A DNA stretch of 41,556 bases. Origin: Clostridiales bacterium (GTDB lineage Bacteria > Bacillota > Clostridia > Lachnospirales > WRAX01). Location: contig JAISCI010000118.1 of assembly GCA_031265685.1 (NCBI GenBank), positions 1-41,556 of the forward strand. The letters are read 5' to 3'. Each line of letters begins with the position of its first letter. Within the stretch, counting starts at the first letter, position 1. Shown in pieces: positions 29,089 to 38,022 of this stretch. The notes beneath the pieces are model-generated. The model was not told where the DNA came from. It saw only the letters and a program-made list of their open reading frames with translations, and did not search any database. Position numbers and translations under genes: made by a program.

Positions 29089-30100
29089 GTTCGGCCACTT
29101 CATCGCCGCCCGAAAATGCGGCATCTTTGTGGAAGAATTCGCCATTGGCATGGGGCCGAAGCTCTACGGGCGCGTCAGCGGTAAGGGTACATTGTATTCG
29201 GTTCGGTTGCTGCCGTTCGGCGGTTTCTGCAAGATGCGCGGCGAGGACGAATCCAGCGACGACCCCGGCGCGTTCACGTCGAAGCCCGTCTGGAAACGCG
29301 TGATCGTGATACTGGCGGGCGTTGCTATGAATTTCGCGCTGTCGTTCGCCGTGATGGTATTCATCAGCGCCGCGTCGGGATATCAGACAGCGAGCGTCTC
29401 CGAACTGTCCGCGGGATACCCGGCCGAAGCCGCCGGAATCCGTCCCGGCGACACGATCCTGTCCGTCGGCGGCAGGCAAGTCCACATCTTCTACGACATC
29501 AAATTCGCGCTGAGCGAGGCCGACGGCCAGCCCATAACGGTCGTCGTCAGGCGCGGCGGCGAGCGGCTGACCACGCGGCTCGCGCCGAAGCTCACCGAAG
29601 ACGGCTATCTGCTCGGCGTAAAGACGACGGTCTACTCGGGTTTCCTGAACGCCCGCGAGGGTGTTTCGGCCGCTCCGGCGCTCGGGCACCTTGGCAACGC
29701 TTTTTATACCAATGTTTTCTATGTGAAGACGGCTCTGCACGGACTGGGGCAGCTGATCACGCTCAAGATCGGCGTGGACGCGCTGTCCGGGCCGGTAGGC
29801 GTGACGAGCGCTCTCAGTGACGCGTACACCGAGGCCGTCCAGTATGGGTTCGTGTCCGTGCTGATCGATATGCTCAGCTTTTTGGCGTTCCTTTCCGCCA
29901 ACGTCGGCGTGTTCAACCTGCTGCCGCTCCCCGCGCTCGACGGCGGGCGCTTCGTCTTTCTCGTTATCGAGGGCATCTTCCGGAAGCCCGTCAAGCGCGA
30001 GGTGGAGGGAATGATACACTTCGCCGGGTTCGCCCTGCTGATGATACTGACGGTATTTATCCTGTATTCGGACATAATGAAGCTGGCGACGGGCGGATGA
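29036..30100 (+). CDS. rseP: RIP metalloprotease RseP
   Basis: HEFGH motif, PDZ domain, NVGVFNLLPLPALDGGR. Confidence 0.96.
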   Translation: MSIVIAVLLFGAIILIHEFGHFIAARKCGIFVEEFAIGMGPKLYGRVSGKGTLYSVRLLPFGGFCKMRGEDESSDDPGAFTSKPVWKRVIVILAGVAMNFALSFAVMVFISAASGYQTASVSELSAGYPAEAAGIRPGDTILSVGGRQVHIFYDIKFALSEADGQPITVVVRRGGERLTTRLAPKLTEDGYLLGVKTTVYSGFLNAREGVSAAPALGHLGNAFYTNVFYVKTALHGLGQLITLKIGVDALSGPVGVTSALSDAYTEAVQYGFVSVLIDMLSFLAFLSANVGVFNLLPLPALDGGRFVFLVIEGIFRKPVKREVEGMIHFAGFALLMILTVFILYSDIMKLATGG

Positions 30101-31182
30101 CGGACTATATCTCGGGCCGGCGGGCGACGCGGCGCGTCACGGCGGGCGGGGCGCCGATCGGCGGCGGCGCTCCTGTTTCTATCCAGTCGATGATAGAGGT
30201 GAAAACGGCGGACGCGGCTCGCGCTGCGGGTCGGATAAACGCCCTTGCCGCCGCCGGCTGCGAGATCTGCCGCGCCGCCGTAGCGGATATGGACGACGCG
30301 GCGGCGATAGCGCGGATCAAGCCGCTTGTCTCGCTGCCGATCGTCGCCGACATACACTTCGACTATCGTCTGGCTCTGGCGGCGCTGGAGTCCGGCGCGG
30401 ACAAGCTGCGGCTCAATCCCGGCAATATCCCGCGCGATGGGCTTCGGGAGGTCGCTCGGGCGGCGGCGGGCAGGTGCGTCCCGATACGCGTCGGCGTGAA
30501 CGGCGGCTCTCTCGGCGCGGCGCTGGCCGCTAAGAGCGACGCCGAGCGAGCCAAGGCGCTGGCCGGCGCGGCGCTGGATTCGGCGGACTTGCTGGAATCC
30601 TGCGGCTTTTCGGACATAGTGCTCTCGATGAAGGCGGCGAGCGTACCCGTCTCGGTCATGGCGCATGAGATTGCCGCAGCGGCGTGCGACTATCCGTTTC
30701 ACGTCGGCATAACCGAAGCCGGGACGCTCGGCCCCGGGTCGGTCAAATCGGCGGCGGGTATCGGCGCGATTCTCTCTCTCGGCATCGGCGACACGATCCG
30801 CGTATCGCTGACGGCGGATCCGGCCGAGGAGATCGCGTGCGCCAAACGAATACTGCAGTCGCTTGGGTTACGGCGGTTCGGCGCCGAGGTTATATCCTGC
30901 CCCACGTGCGGCAGGACGCGCGTGGGACTGATCGAGCTGGCGCGCCGCGTCGAGGGGGCGTTGGCGGACGTATCCGCGCCGATAACAGTCGCCGTGATGG
31001 GTTGCGCGGTTAACGGACCGGGCGAGGCGAGGGACGCGGACGTCGGGGTGGCGTGCGGGGATGGTTGCGGATTGCTTTTCAGAAAAGGAGAAATAGTCAG
31101 AAAAGTACCGGAGCAGTACATATTCGGTGAATTAATGAAACTGGTGGAGGAGACTGTCTGTGATACTCGGGATAGGGACTGA
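30097..31182 (+). CDS. ispG: 4-hydroxy-3-methylbut-2-enyl diphosphate synthase
   Basis: LPIVADIHFDYRLAL, ISCPTCGRT, VAVMGCAVNGPGEARDADVGVA. Confidence 0.97.
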   Translation: MTDYISGRRATRRVTAGGAPIGGGAPVSIQSMIEVKTADAARAAGRINALAAAGCEICRAAVADMDDAAAIARIKPLVSLPIVADIHFDYRLALAALESGADKLRLNPGNIPRDGLREVARAAAGRCVPIRVGVNGGSLGAALAAKSDAERAKALAGAALDSADLLESCGFSDIVLSMKAASVPVSVMAHEIAAAACDYPFHVGITEAGTLGPGSVKSAAGIGAILSLGIGDTIRVSLTADPAEEIACAKRILQSLGLRRFGAEVISCPTCGRTRVGLIELARRVEGALADVSAPITVAVMGCAVNGPGEARDADVGVACGDGCGLLFRKGEIVRKVPEQYIFGELMKLVEETVCDTRDRD

Positions 31183-31522
31183 CATAATCGAAATTGAGCG
31201 TGTGGAACGCGCCGCCCGGAGCGAGAGCTTCCGGCGGCGCGTTTTTTCGCCGGGCGAACTCGCCGCGAAAGGTGGGAGCGGCGCCAGCCTGGCCGGGCTG
31301 TTCGCCGCGAAAGAGGCCGTCGCGAAGGCGCTTGGCACGGGATTTTCGGGATTTTCCCCGAGGGACATCGAGATAATATGGGACGAAAACAGCCGCCCCG
31401 GCGTTAAAACGCACGGAGCGGCGGCCTGCAGGCTCGGCGCGGGACGTGTGTCGGTTTCGATCAGCCATTGCCGATGCCACGCGGCCGCTTTCGCGGTGAT
31501 CGAGGTTTCGGCGGCGGAGTGA
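31160..31522 (+). CDS. acpS: Holo-[acyl-carrier-protein] synthase
   Basis: ILGIGTDIIEIERVE, FAAKEAVAKALGTGF, VSISHCRCHAAAFAV. Confidence 0.93.
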   Translation: MILGIGTDIIEIERVERAARSESFRRRVFSPGELAAKGGSGASLAGLFAAKEAVAKALGTGFSGFSPRDIEIIWDENSRPGVKTHGAAACRLGAGRVSVSISHCRCHAAAFAVIEVSAAE

Positions 31523-31644
31523 CCTGCGAGGGCGCCGGCGTCCGAGTCAGTTCCGCAACGGAATTTTGCCGTTGTAAGCGTTCAAAAATAACACCAAACA
31601 TCTTTATGCATAATGACAACTTTTTTCCCTTCTCCGAAAAACGA

Positions 31645-31695
31645 AAAAACGTTCCATATGTACAATGAATCACCGTATACATGGAACGTTTTTAT
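31645..31695. terminator. Bidirectional-type intrinsic terminator
   Basis: AAAAAACGTTCCATATGTACA...TGTATAC ATGGAACGTTTTTAT-like stem flanked by A and T tracts. Confidence 0.75.
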
Positions 31696-31950
31696 ATACA
31701 ACAAGAATCCAGTTTCATGGTATAAGTGGAATCTAAATAACACTAATAGTCAACACAAATAATTGACCATAAGTAATTCCGAACGATCAACTCCTTATAA
31801 TTTTCTCGACTTTCATACCGGCTTGTCAGACTGTTTAACCGCGCGACAGGCCAAATATTAAACCCACCATACAACTCCCGAACAAACTTACAGTCATTAT
31901 AAGACAGTATGAACCGGACTATGGATTTTGCATCGCATTATCGCTTGGAT

Positions 31951-31977
31951 GAATTTCGCGTGATTCAAGCGAAATTC
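31951..31977 (-). repeat. Palindromic 27-mer element
   Basis: GAATTTCGCGTGATTCAAGCGAAATTC; identical to the innermost unit at 8095-8121, with the same left flank (CGCATTxTCGCTTGGAT). Confidence 0.9.
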
Positions 31978-32043
31978 GATGGTTCAGTACGCTCTCCCCA
32001 GATTCCTCCTTGTCAAACACATATGCTTCATTTTTCGTTGTAT

Positions 32044-32180
32044 CTGCCAACTGAAAAATTCACCACCCATTATAACTGAAAAATGCGCCAATTAAACAAA
32101 AAACTTCATAATCAGGTGTACTGTGAGTATCGGCTGACGGATCTTAATTATAACGGGCGGCGGAAATTTCCATTAACAAA
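32044..32180. mobile_element. Degenerate MITE/IS21-like element
   Basis: tgccaactgaaaaattcaccacccattataactgaaaaatgcgccaattaaacaaaaaacttcataatcaggtgtactgtgag aligns to the left half of 20855-21074. Confidence 0.6.
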
Positions 32181-32344
32181 TACAAGAGAGCGCGAAAACC
32201 TCTAGATTCACTTCCGGCCGTTGGGCGAAAGTTTGTCGAAGCGGCCGGGATTCATTCCGCATTTTCTCCCGCCCCAACGCATATTATTTAATACTGATCG
32301 CCGCGCGAATACCGCGCGGCGCGCTACAACGTGGGGGGAACGTC

Positions 32345-32863
32345 ATGCTTAGTTTAGAGGGCGCGGAGAAAACCGCGAAGAAACTCCGCGAGAGGCTTGG
32401 CGTCGTCAACCCGCTGATCGCCGAAACCGTGGGCGACGCCGCGCTGGACGATATACGGGCGGTTCTGCCCAGGTTGCGCCCAAAACACGCGAGAAGCCTG
32501 GCTCTTATGATAAAAGTCATTGAAATTGAGCAGCTTATAGAGGCATACCGCTCCACACTGGCAGCCGTTAGAACGGGGAGGGATTTTATGGCAACTAGTT
32601 ATGATTCTTTCATAGATGATCCGGCATTTGACGATCTTGAGCCGGAGCAGCTTGAGTTTTTAGCGGATCTGGCCGAGCGCGTAAAGGGCAAGAGCGCTCT
32701 CGAAGCCGCTTCGATACTGATGTCCGCGAGCAGTCAGCTGCCGAGGGGCCGAGAGCTGACGAGAGATGAGCGGACCACGATGATATCGGCGTTTCTCAAT
32801 TCGATGCCGGAGCCGGATCGGGCTAAATTCCAGAGAATATTCAGCCTGGTCGGGTTGAGGTGA
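32345..32863 (+). CDS. Hypothetical protein
   Basis: 172-aa ORF with good composition; no family recognised. Confidence 0.6.
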   Translation: MLSLEGAEKTAKKLRERLGVVNPLIAETVGDAALDDIRAVLPRLRPKHARSLALMIKVIEIEQLIEAYRSTLAAVRTGRDFMATSYDSFIDDPAFDDLEPEQLEFLADLAERVKGKSALEAASILMSASSQLPRGRELTRDERTTMISAFLNSMPEPDRAKFQRIFSLVGLR

Positions 32864-32938
32864 GCGGAATTATCCGCGCGGCGCATACGTTATCCGGAGG
32901 TTACGCTCGTCGGAGAGAACGTCGCCGCAGATGTCGTC

Positions 32939-32978
32939 AAAACAGCGTAATCGCGCCGCCGAGCGATTACGCTGTTTT
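32939..32978. terminator. Bidirectional intrinsic terminator between convergent genes
   Basis: AAAACAGCGTAATCG-N10-CGATTACGCTGTTTT, perfect 15-bp stem. Confidence 0.9.
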
Positions 32979-33038
32979 GTCTCCTGGCTTAACGGCGCGG
33001 ATACGCTCCGCCCGGCCATCATAGTAAGACGTCGAATC

Positions 33039-33974
33039 TCACCACTCGCTCTTCGTCAGCGCCCGCGCGAACGTCTTGTGGTACGCTGTCCACTGGCTGC
33101 CGCGCGCGTCGGCGTACGCCGTCTCGAACATCTTCAGCTTCGCGTCCGCGTTGTCGGCCACGTGCAGTATCATCGCCTCGATCGTTTTCGGCAGTTCGGG
33201 AGATCCGAACGCGTACTCGCCGTGGTGCGAGAGTATGATATGTATCAGCAGCGACTTGAGCCGGGGCGGGAAACCCTCGATCGCGGAAGCCTCGCGGTCG
33301 ATCATGATGGCCGTCATGACGATATGGCCGATCAGCTGGCCGTCGTCGGTATAATCGTTCTCGGGGAAGGGCGATATCTCGCGCAATTTGCCGATGTCAT
33401 GCAACAGCGCGCCGGTTACGCACAGGTCGCGGTTGACATAGGCGTACCTTCCGCACAAAAAATCGCACGTCTCGGCGACGGAGAGCGTGTGCTCGGCCAG
33501 ACCGCCCATGTAGGCGTGGTGCATCTGCTTGCCTGCCGAATGCGCCTTGAACGCCGCCTCGTTTTCGGGCGTAAGCAGGACGCGCCCCAGCAGCGCCGCC
33601 AGAAACGGATCGGACACGGACTCAGCCATGGCGCGGACGCCGTCCCACAGCTCGCCCGGGTCCTTGTCGCTGCACGGCATATAATCCCGAGGCTCGTACT
33701 CGCCGGGCAGGCTCTTGCGCGCGCGGATCACCCGCAGCTGCAAATCGCTGCCGTATGTCTGAACGTCCGCGTCCATCTTGACGAAGTCGCCCTGTTCAAA
33801 CGGCTGTATCTGGATGCCCAGTTCCCAGGCCTTGGCCTCGATCTGCCCGGTTTTATCGGCCAGCGTCAGCGAGAGATAGGACTTGCCGGCCTTCGTCTTC
33901 GCCATTTGCTTGCGCTTGCATAAAAAATGACCTAATATCGAATCGCCGTCACGAAAATCTTCTATAAATTTCAT
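33039..33974 (-). CDS. 3'-5' exoribonuclease YhaM family (OB-fold plus HD domain)
   Basis: KTKAGKSYLSLTLADKTGQIEAKAW; HHAYMGGLAEHTLSVAE; TGALLHDIGKLREI; HIILSHHGEYAFGSP. Confidence 0.93.
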   Translation of the reverse strand: MKFIEDFRDGDSILGHFLCKRKQMAKTKAGKSYLSLTLADKTGQIEAKAWELGIQIQPFEQGDFVKMDADVQTYGSDLQLRVIRARKSLPGEYEPRDYMPCSDKDPGELWDGVRAMAESVSDPFLAALLGRVLLTPENEAAFKAHSAGKQMHHAYMGGLAEHTLSVAETCDFLCGRYAYVNRDLCVTGALLHDIGKLREISPFPENDYTDDGQLIGHIVMTAIMIDREASAIEGFPPRLKSLLIHIILSHHGEYAFGSPELPKTIEAMILHVADNADAKLKMFETAYADARGSQWTAYHKTFARALTKSEW

Positions 33975-34022
33975 CGCAGCACCCGCTTGCTTTTTTTGAT
34001 TTATTCTATTATAATCTATCGC

Positions 34023-34604
34023 ATGGGACATATCAAGGAATTTTTTAATCTAAAGAACGCCAAGGCCGCGTTCGGTCCGCGCGGACTCGCGCTGATGGGC
34101 GTTATGTTGGCGTGCGCGTATGTGCTTAATTCTGTGGCTACGATTTACATAACGCCGAGTTACAGGCTGGTCAGCATAGCCTACCTGCCTGATGTTATTA
34201 CGGGCGCGCTGCTGGGTCCATGGGCGGCGCTGGCGTTCGGTTTCGCCGCCGACACGGTCAAATACCTGGCTAAGCCGGCCGGGCCGTGGTTTCCCGGGTA
34301 CGCGCTGTCCGAGATGGCTACGTGCTTTATATACGCGGCGGCGTTTTACAAACGGGAAAAAACGGGAGTCGTACGAACGGTCCTCCGGGCGCTGCTGGCA
34401 CAGCTTGCCGTGCTTATTTTCGTGACGATGGGGTTAAACTATCTGTGGGATACGCTGATGTACGGCGGAAAGGCTTCGGAGTTCTTCGCCGCGGGGCGCA
34501 TGATCAACCGCGCGGCGCAGTATCCGGCGCACGCGGCGCTCGTCGCGGCGACGGCTCGGCTGGCGTATCTCATTTCCGGAAGGACGGGCTTGTTCAAAAA
34601 ATAA
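34023..34604 (+). CDS. ECF transporter S component (FolT-like)
   Basis: YRLVSIAYLPDVITGALLGPWAALAFGFAADTVKYLAKPAGPWFPGYALSEM. Confidence 0.85.
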   Translation: MGHIKEFFNLKNAKAAFGPRGLALMGVMLACAYVLNSVATIYITPSYRLVSIAYLPDVITGALLGPWAALAFGFAADTVKYLAKPAGPWFPGYALSEMATCFIYAAAFYKREKTGVVRTVLRALLAQLAVLIFVTMGLNYLWDTLMYGGKASEFFAAGRMINRAAQYPAHAALVAATARLAYLISGRTGLFKK

Positions 34605-35248
34605 TGTCGTTTTCATCGGAAACGCGCAACGAGCTTAAAAAGGCGGAAGACGCCGGCAGGACCGGACAGGCGCGGTATATCCGGCGGATGTTCGCGGAGC
34701 ACGGCTACGTCGCGGATCCTTACGGGGAGTACCACCTGGAGTTCCTGCTGGGGAACGAGGCCGGGGCGAAGCGGCTGATGGCGGCTCTGGCGAGGGAGGG
34801 GTTCTCCGCAGGAATCGTCCGGCGCAAGGGCGAGAGCGTTCTGTACCTGAAAGAAGGCGACGCTATCGCGCGGTTGCTGCGGCTGATGGGCGCCAGCGCC
34901 GCGCTTCTCAAGTTCGAGGCCGCGCGCGTCGAGAAGACCGTAAACAACGGCATCAACCGGAGCGCCAACTTCGCGGCGGCGAACGCCAATAAGTCTATAA
35001 CGGCGTCCGTGGGGCACGTGGCCGCGATACGGCGTATTGAGCGGACGATGGGTCTCTCCAGCCTGCCACCCGGATTGCGCGAGACGGCCGTACTGCGGCT
35101 GGCGAAGCCTGAGGCATCCCTCGCGGAGATCGGCGCGGCCGCGAATCCGCCGCTCTCGAAGTCCGGGGTGTCGCGGCGGCTCAGCCGAATCGCGCGGATA
35201 GCGGAAGATATTGGGGCAAATGACGGTTTTAGTCCAATGATAACCTAA
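34604..35248 (+). CDS. whiA: WhiA-like DNA-binding protein, shortened N-terminus
   Basis: MSFSSETRNEL...YHLEFLLGNEAGAKRLM...VLYLKEGDAIARLLRLMGASAALLKFE...NRSANFAAANANKSITASVGHVAAIRRIE...EASLAEIGAAANPPLSKSGVSRRLSRI. Confidence 0.9.
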   Translation: MSFSSETRNELKKAEDAGRTGQARYIRRMFAEHGYVADPYGEYHLEFLLGNEAGAKRLMAALAREGFSAGIVRRKGESVLYLKEGDAIARLLRLMGASAALLKFEAARVEKTVNNGINRSANFAAANANKSITASVGHVAAIRRIERTMGLSSLPPGLRETAVLRLAKPEASLAEIGAAANPPLSKSGVSRRLSRIARIAEDIGANDGFSPMIT

Positions 35249-35254
35249 CGTGAA

Positions 35255-35280
35255 GAATTTTGCCTGAACCCGCAAAATTC
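35255..35280 (+). repeat. Palindromic 26-mer element
   Basis: GAATTTTGC CTGAACCC GCAAAATTC. Confidence 0.9.
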
Positions 35281-35318
35281 TGGAACGGCGTGGATCGAAA
35301 ATCCAAGGGGGCGCTTAT

Positions 35319-35567
35319 ATGACGGAGATCGCTACTCGGGTGGACACGAGTCTGGAGGCGCATCCGGCTGCCCTCGTCGTGCAGACGGCGTGTAAATACG
35401 CAAGCCGGATAAGCCTGCGCGTCGAGAACAAGACGGTCAACGCGAAGAGCATTATGGGCATGATCAACCTCGGCATTGTAGAGGGTCAGAATATGACGAT
35501 TCAGGCGGACGGTCCGGACGAGGAGGCCGCTGTTAAGGATCTGCGGCGTTTTTTTTCGGCAAGGTAA
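35319..35567 (+). CDS. HPr family phosphocarrier protein
   Basis: 82 aa; AHPAALVVQTACKYASRISLRVENKTVNAKSIMGMINLGIVEGQNMTIQADGPDEEAAV. Confidence 0.85.
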   Translation: MTEIATRVDTSLEAHPAALVVQTACKYASRISLRVENKTVNAKSIMGMINLGIVEGQNMTIQADGPDEEAAVKDLRRFFSAR

Positions 35568-35682
35568 TTTTCGCGCGACGGAAGTTGCGTGACAGAAGTT
35601 CGCGTGACAGAATTTTGCTTGAACCACGCAAAATTCATCCAAGCAAACTTAGTCCAAGCAAACTTAGTCCGTGCGAAAATTC
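35567..35682 (+). repeat. Four-deep nested palindromic element
   Basis: AATTTTCGCGCGACG | GAAGTTGCGTGACA | GAAGTTCGCGTGACA | 35610-35636 GAATTTTGCTTGAACCACGCAAAATTC | ATCCAAGCAAACTTA | GTCCAAGCAAACTTA | GTCCGTGCGAAAATT. Confidence 0.95.
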
Positions 35683-35696
35683 GTGAGGTGATTTGA

Positions 35697-36734
35697 TTGG
35701 CTCTGGATTATCAGACCGAAACGCGTTTGCGCGTCACGGAGAAACTGCGCGAGCTTTCGGAGAAGCTTCCGGAGGCCGCGCGGCTTTATTTGCGGTATAT
35801 CGCCGATTCGCGCCAGCCGCTGACAAGGCTGGGGTATGCCCGCGATCTGGCTCTCTTCTTTGATTTCCTTAGCGAGCGCGGCTACGGCGCCGATCCGGTG
35901 AAGGTGAAACCGGACATGATCATCGAATTCTCGGAGTACCTGGCGCTGTACGAGCGCGCGCGGAAAATCGGCGGCAAGACGGTAACGGTCGCGGTGAGCA
36001 ACAGCGCGCGCGGAAAATCGCGGAAGCTCTCCGCCGTGCGGTCATTCTATCGCTGGATGTACCGGCGGGGGCAGATTGTGACCGATCCGACCGCGCTTAT
36101 TGAGATGCCGAGGATTTCGTCGAAGAATGTCGTGGCACTGGAGCCGAACGAAGCCGCCGACCTGCTGGACGCCGCCGAGTTCGGCGACGGCATCCCGACC
36201 GACCGCGGCATGGCGCTGCACGAAGAGCGCAAGGAGCGCGACCTGGCGTTGCTGTCGCTGCTGCTGGGTACGGGTATGCGCGTTTCGGAGTGCGTCGGCA
36301 TAGACCTCGCTCATCTCGATATGGAGTCGAGCGCCGTCAAGGTGACACGCAAGGGCGGCGCGGAAACGGTGCTGTATTTCGGCGAGGAAGTCGCGGCGGC
36401 GCTGCGGTCGTACTTGGTCAAGCGAGCCGCGATGAAGCCGCTGCCGGGTCACGAGAACGCGCTGTTTATATCGCGCAAACGCACGCGCCTCAGACAGCGG
36501 CAGATCGAGTACCTTGTGAAAAACTACGCGCGGGGCGCGGTGCCGATAAAAACGATTACGCCGCACAAACTGCGATCGACGTTCGGGACGAACCTGTACC
36601 GCGAGACGGGGGATATTTACCTTGTCGCGGACGTGCTGGGGCATAAGGACGTCAACACGACGACGGCGCGGTACGCGAAGGTGGATGAGAACCGCCGCAG
36701 ACTGGCGCGGACGCTGCGGCTACGGGAAGACTGA
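35697..36734 (+). CDS. Tyrosine recombinase/integrase (XerC/XerD-like)
   Basis: GTGMRVSECVGIDLAHLD; TPHKLRSTFGTNLYRETGDIYLVADVLGHKDVNTTTARYAKV. Confidence 0.92.
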   Translation: MALDYQTETRLRVTEKLRELSEKLPEAARLYLRYIADSRQPLTRLGYARDLALFFDFLSERGYGADPVKVKPDMIIEFSEYLALYERARKIGGKTVTVAVSNSARGKSRKLSAVRSFYRWMYRRGQIVTDPTALIEMPRISSKNVVALEPNEAADLLDAAEFGDGIPTDRGMALHEERKERDLALLSLLLGTGMRVSECVGIDLAHLDMESSAVKVTRKGGAETVLYFGEEVAAALRSYLVKRAAMKPLPGHENALFISRKRTRLRQRQIEYLVKNYARGAVPIKTITPHKLRSTFGTNLYRETGDIYLVADVLGHKDVNTTTARYAKVDENRRRLARTLRLRED

Positions 36735-36810
36735 CGGAGACCTGCGGCATAAAACGCAAAAAATGGAATGGCTCGCTCTCTCGGTGATTATTATAGTAAT
36801 GGTGATAATC

Positions 36811-38007
36811 ATGAGAGATATATATTTCGCGAGATTGGGCGGGGCGCTTCGCTGTTTTTTTCATACCGTCGAGGGTGGGGTGTCGTGGCGTGAATACCTC
36901 CCCGTAACCGGCAAGTGGGGCAAGCCCGAAAGCTTGCTTGAGGACGCGCTTCCGCGATTCACCGTCTCGGCAGCGCCGAAGGGAGGACTCGCGGTCGTCT
37001 GCCGCGGCGATACCGGCGCGGCGCGGATGTTCGCGCTGGCCGCGGACGGTTCCGTATTTGAATCGCGCGTGGAAGGACTTTCCGGCGCGGCGTGGGAATC
37101 GCGTATATGGCCGGTTTTCGGGCGGGGCGGACCGCGGATGCTCTACAACGCCGCCGCTAACGACGAGCGGCGCTACGGAATACTGGCGGCGGCCCCCGGG
37201 GGAGGCGAGCCGGAGCGGCTCGGGCGAGCCGCAATAACTCGCGTCGGTGTGTTCAAGACGGTCTACGTATCGCCCGGGCATGTCGCCGCGTTCTATTCCG
37301 AGCGGACGGGCGGCGAGTATGCCTTGGGCTACCAGGAGGCCACGGCGGGCAAGACGGCAGCCTACCGCGTGTTCTGTCAGTCGGCGTCGCCGCCGGCGGA
37401 TTTTTCCGCGCTGATCGCGGGCGACGTGATCTACATATTGTACGTGATCGTCTCGATGTTCGGGGCGCAGCTCATATTCAGGAAGCGAACGGAGCAGGGG
37501 TTCGGCAAGTCGGTCGTCGTCGCCGAGGGCGGCAGGATCGACGGCGTAACGATGTTCCGAAAAGGTGGACGGATCACCGCCGCGTATTATCTCAACGGCG
37601 TATTTTTTACGCGGCGCTCCGACGACGGCGGCGAGAGCTTCGGAAGGCAGCGGTCGTCGGACGCCCCGTCGCCGGGAACGCCTGAAAAAGCCGTGTATGT
37701 ACCTGACGGAAGCGAAGATTTCGACTGCCGCGAAATATACGCCGATCCTCTCAACCCTTGCGCGGTTCGGCCGATGTTCGAGGGCTTCTTCCCGCCGAAA
37801 CGCGAAAAACCGAAGGATCCGCCGCCGAGAGAGGCTCCTGACCGCCCGGCGATGCCGGATATGGGCGTCATGTTCGCGCCGCCGCCGGATTATCAGGAGT
37901 TTGTCGGCAAAATGAACGATCAAATCCCTGAACGGGAATATTCAGACCGCGCAAAAAGCCGCCCAATTGGGCGGCCTCATGCTGGGAAATCAGGCGGACC
38001 GTCATGA
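36811..38007 (+). CDS. Hypothetical protein (sialidase/BNR-like repeats possible)
   Basis: Long ORF; candidate starts 36763 or 36811; GGVSWREYLPV and DDGGESFGRQ resemble Asp-box-like segments. Confidence 0.5.
   Translation: MRDIYFARLGGALRCFFHTVEGGVSWREYLPVTGKWGKPESLLEDALPRFTVSAAPKGGLAVVCRGDTGAARMFALAADGSVFESRVEGLSGAAWESRIWPVFGRGGPRMLYNAAANDERRYGILAAAPGGGEPERLGRAAITRVGVFKTVYVSPGHVAAFYSERTGGEYALGYQEATAGKTAAYRVFCQSASPPADFSALIAGDVIYILYVIVSMFGAQLIFRKRTEQGFGKSVVVAEGGRIDGVTMFRKGGRITAAYYLNGVFFTRRSDDGGESFGRQRSSDAPSPGTPEKAVYVPDGSEDFDCREIYADPLNPCAVRPMFEGFFPPKREKPKDPPPREAPDRPAMPDMGVMFAPPPDYQEFVGKMNDQIPEREYSDRAKSRPIGRPHAGKSGGPS
37957..37979 (-). terminator. Putative intrinsic terminator (minus strand)
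   Basis: Minus strand GCCGCCCAATTGGGCGGC followed by TTTTT, downstream of the transposase remnant. Confidence 0.55.
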
Positions 38008-38022
38008 TTTCCCACTTATTAG

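Noticed and set aside
31556-31574. Additional palindromic element (CAACGG AATTTTG CCGTTG)
   Set aside because: Lacks the TGAACC loop and 9-9-9 layout; probably a chance hairpin.
35567-35682. Intrinsic terminator after the HPr gene
   Set aside because: No T tract follows the stem, and the layered repeat structure is far more specific than a terminator; it may still affect transcription.
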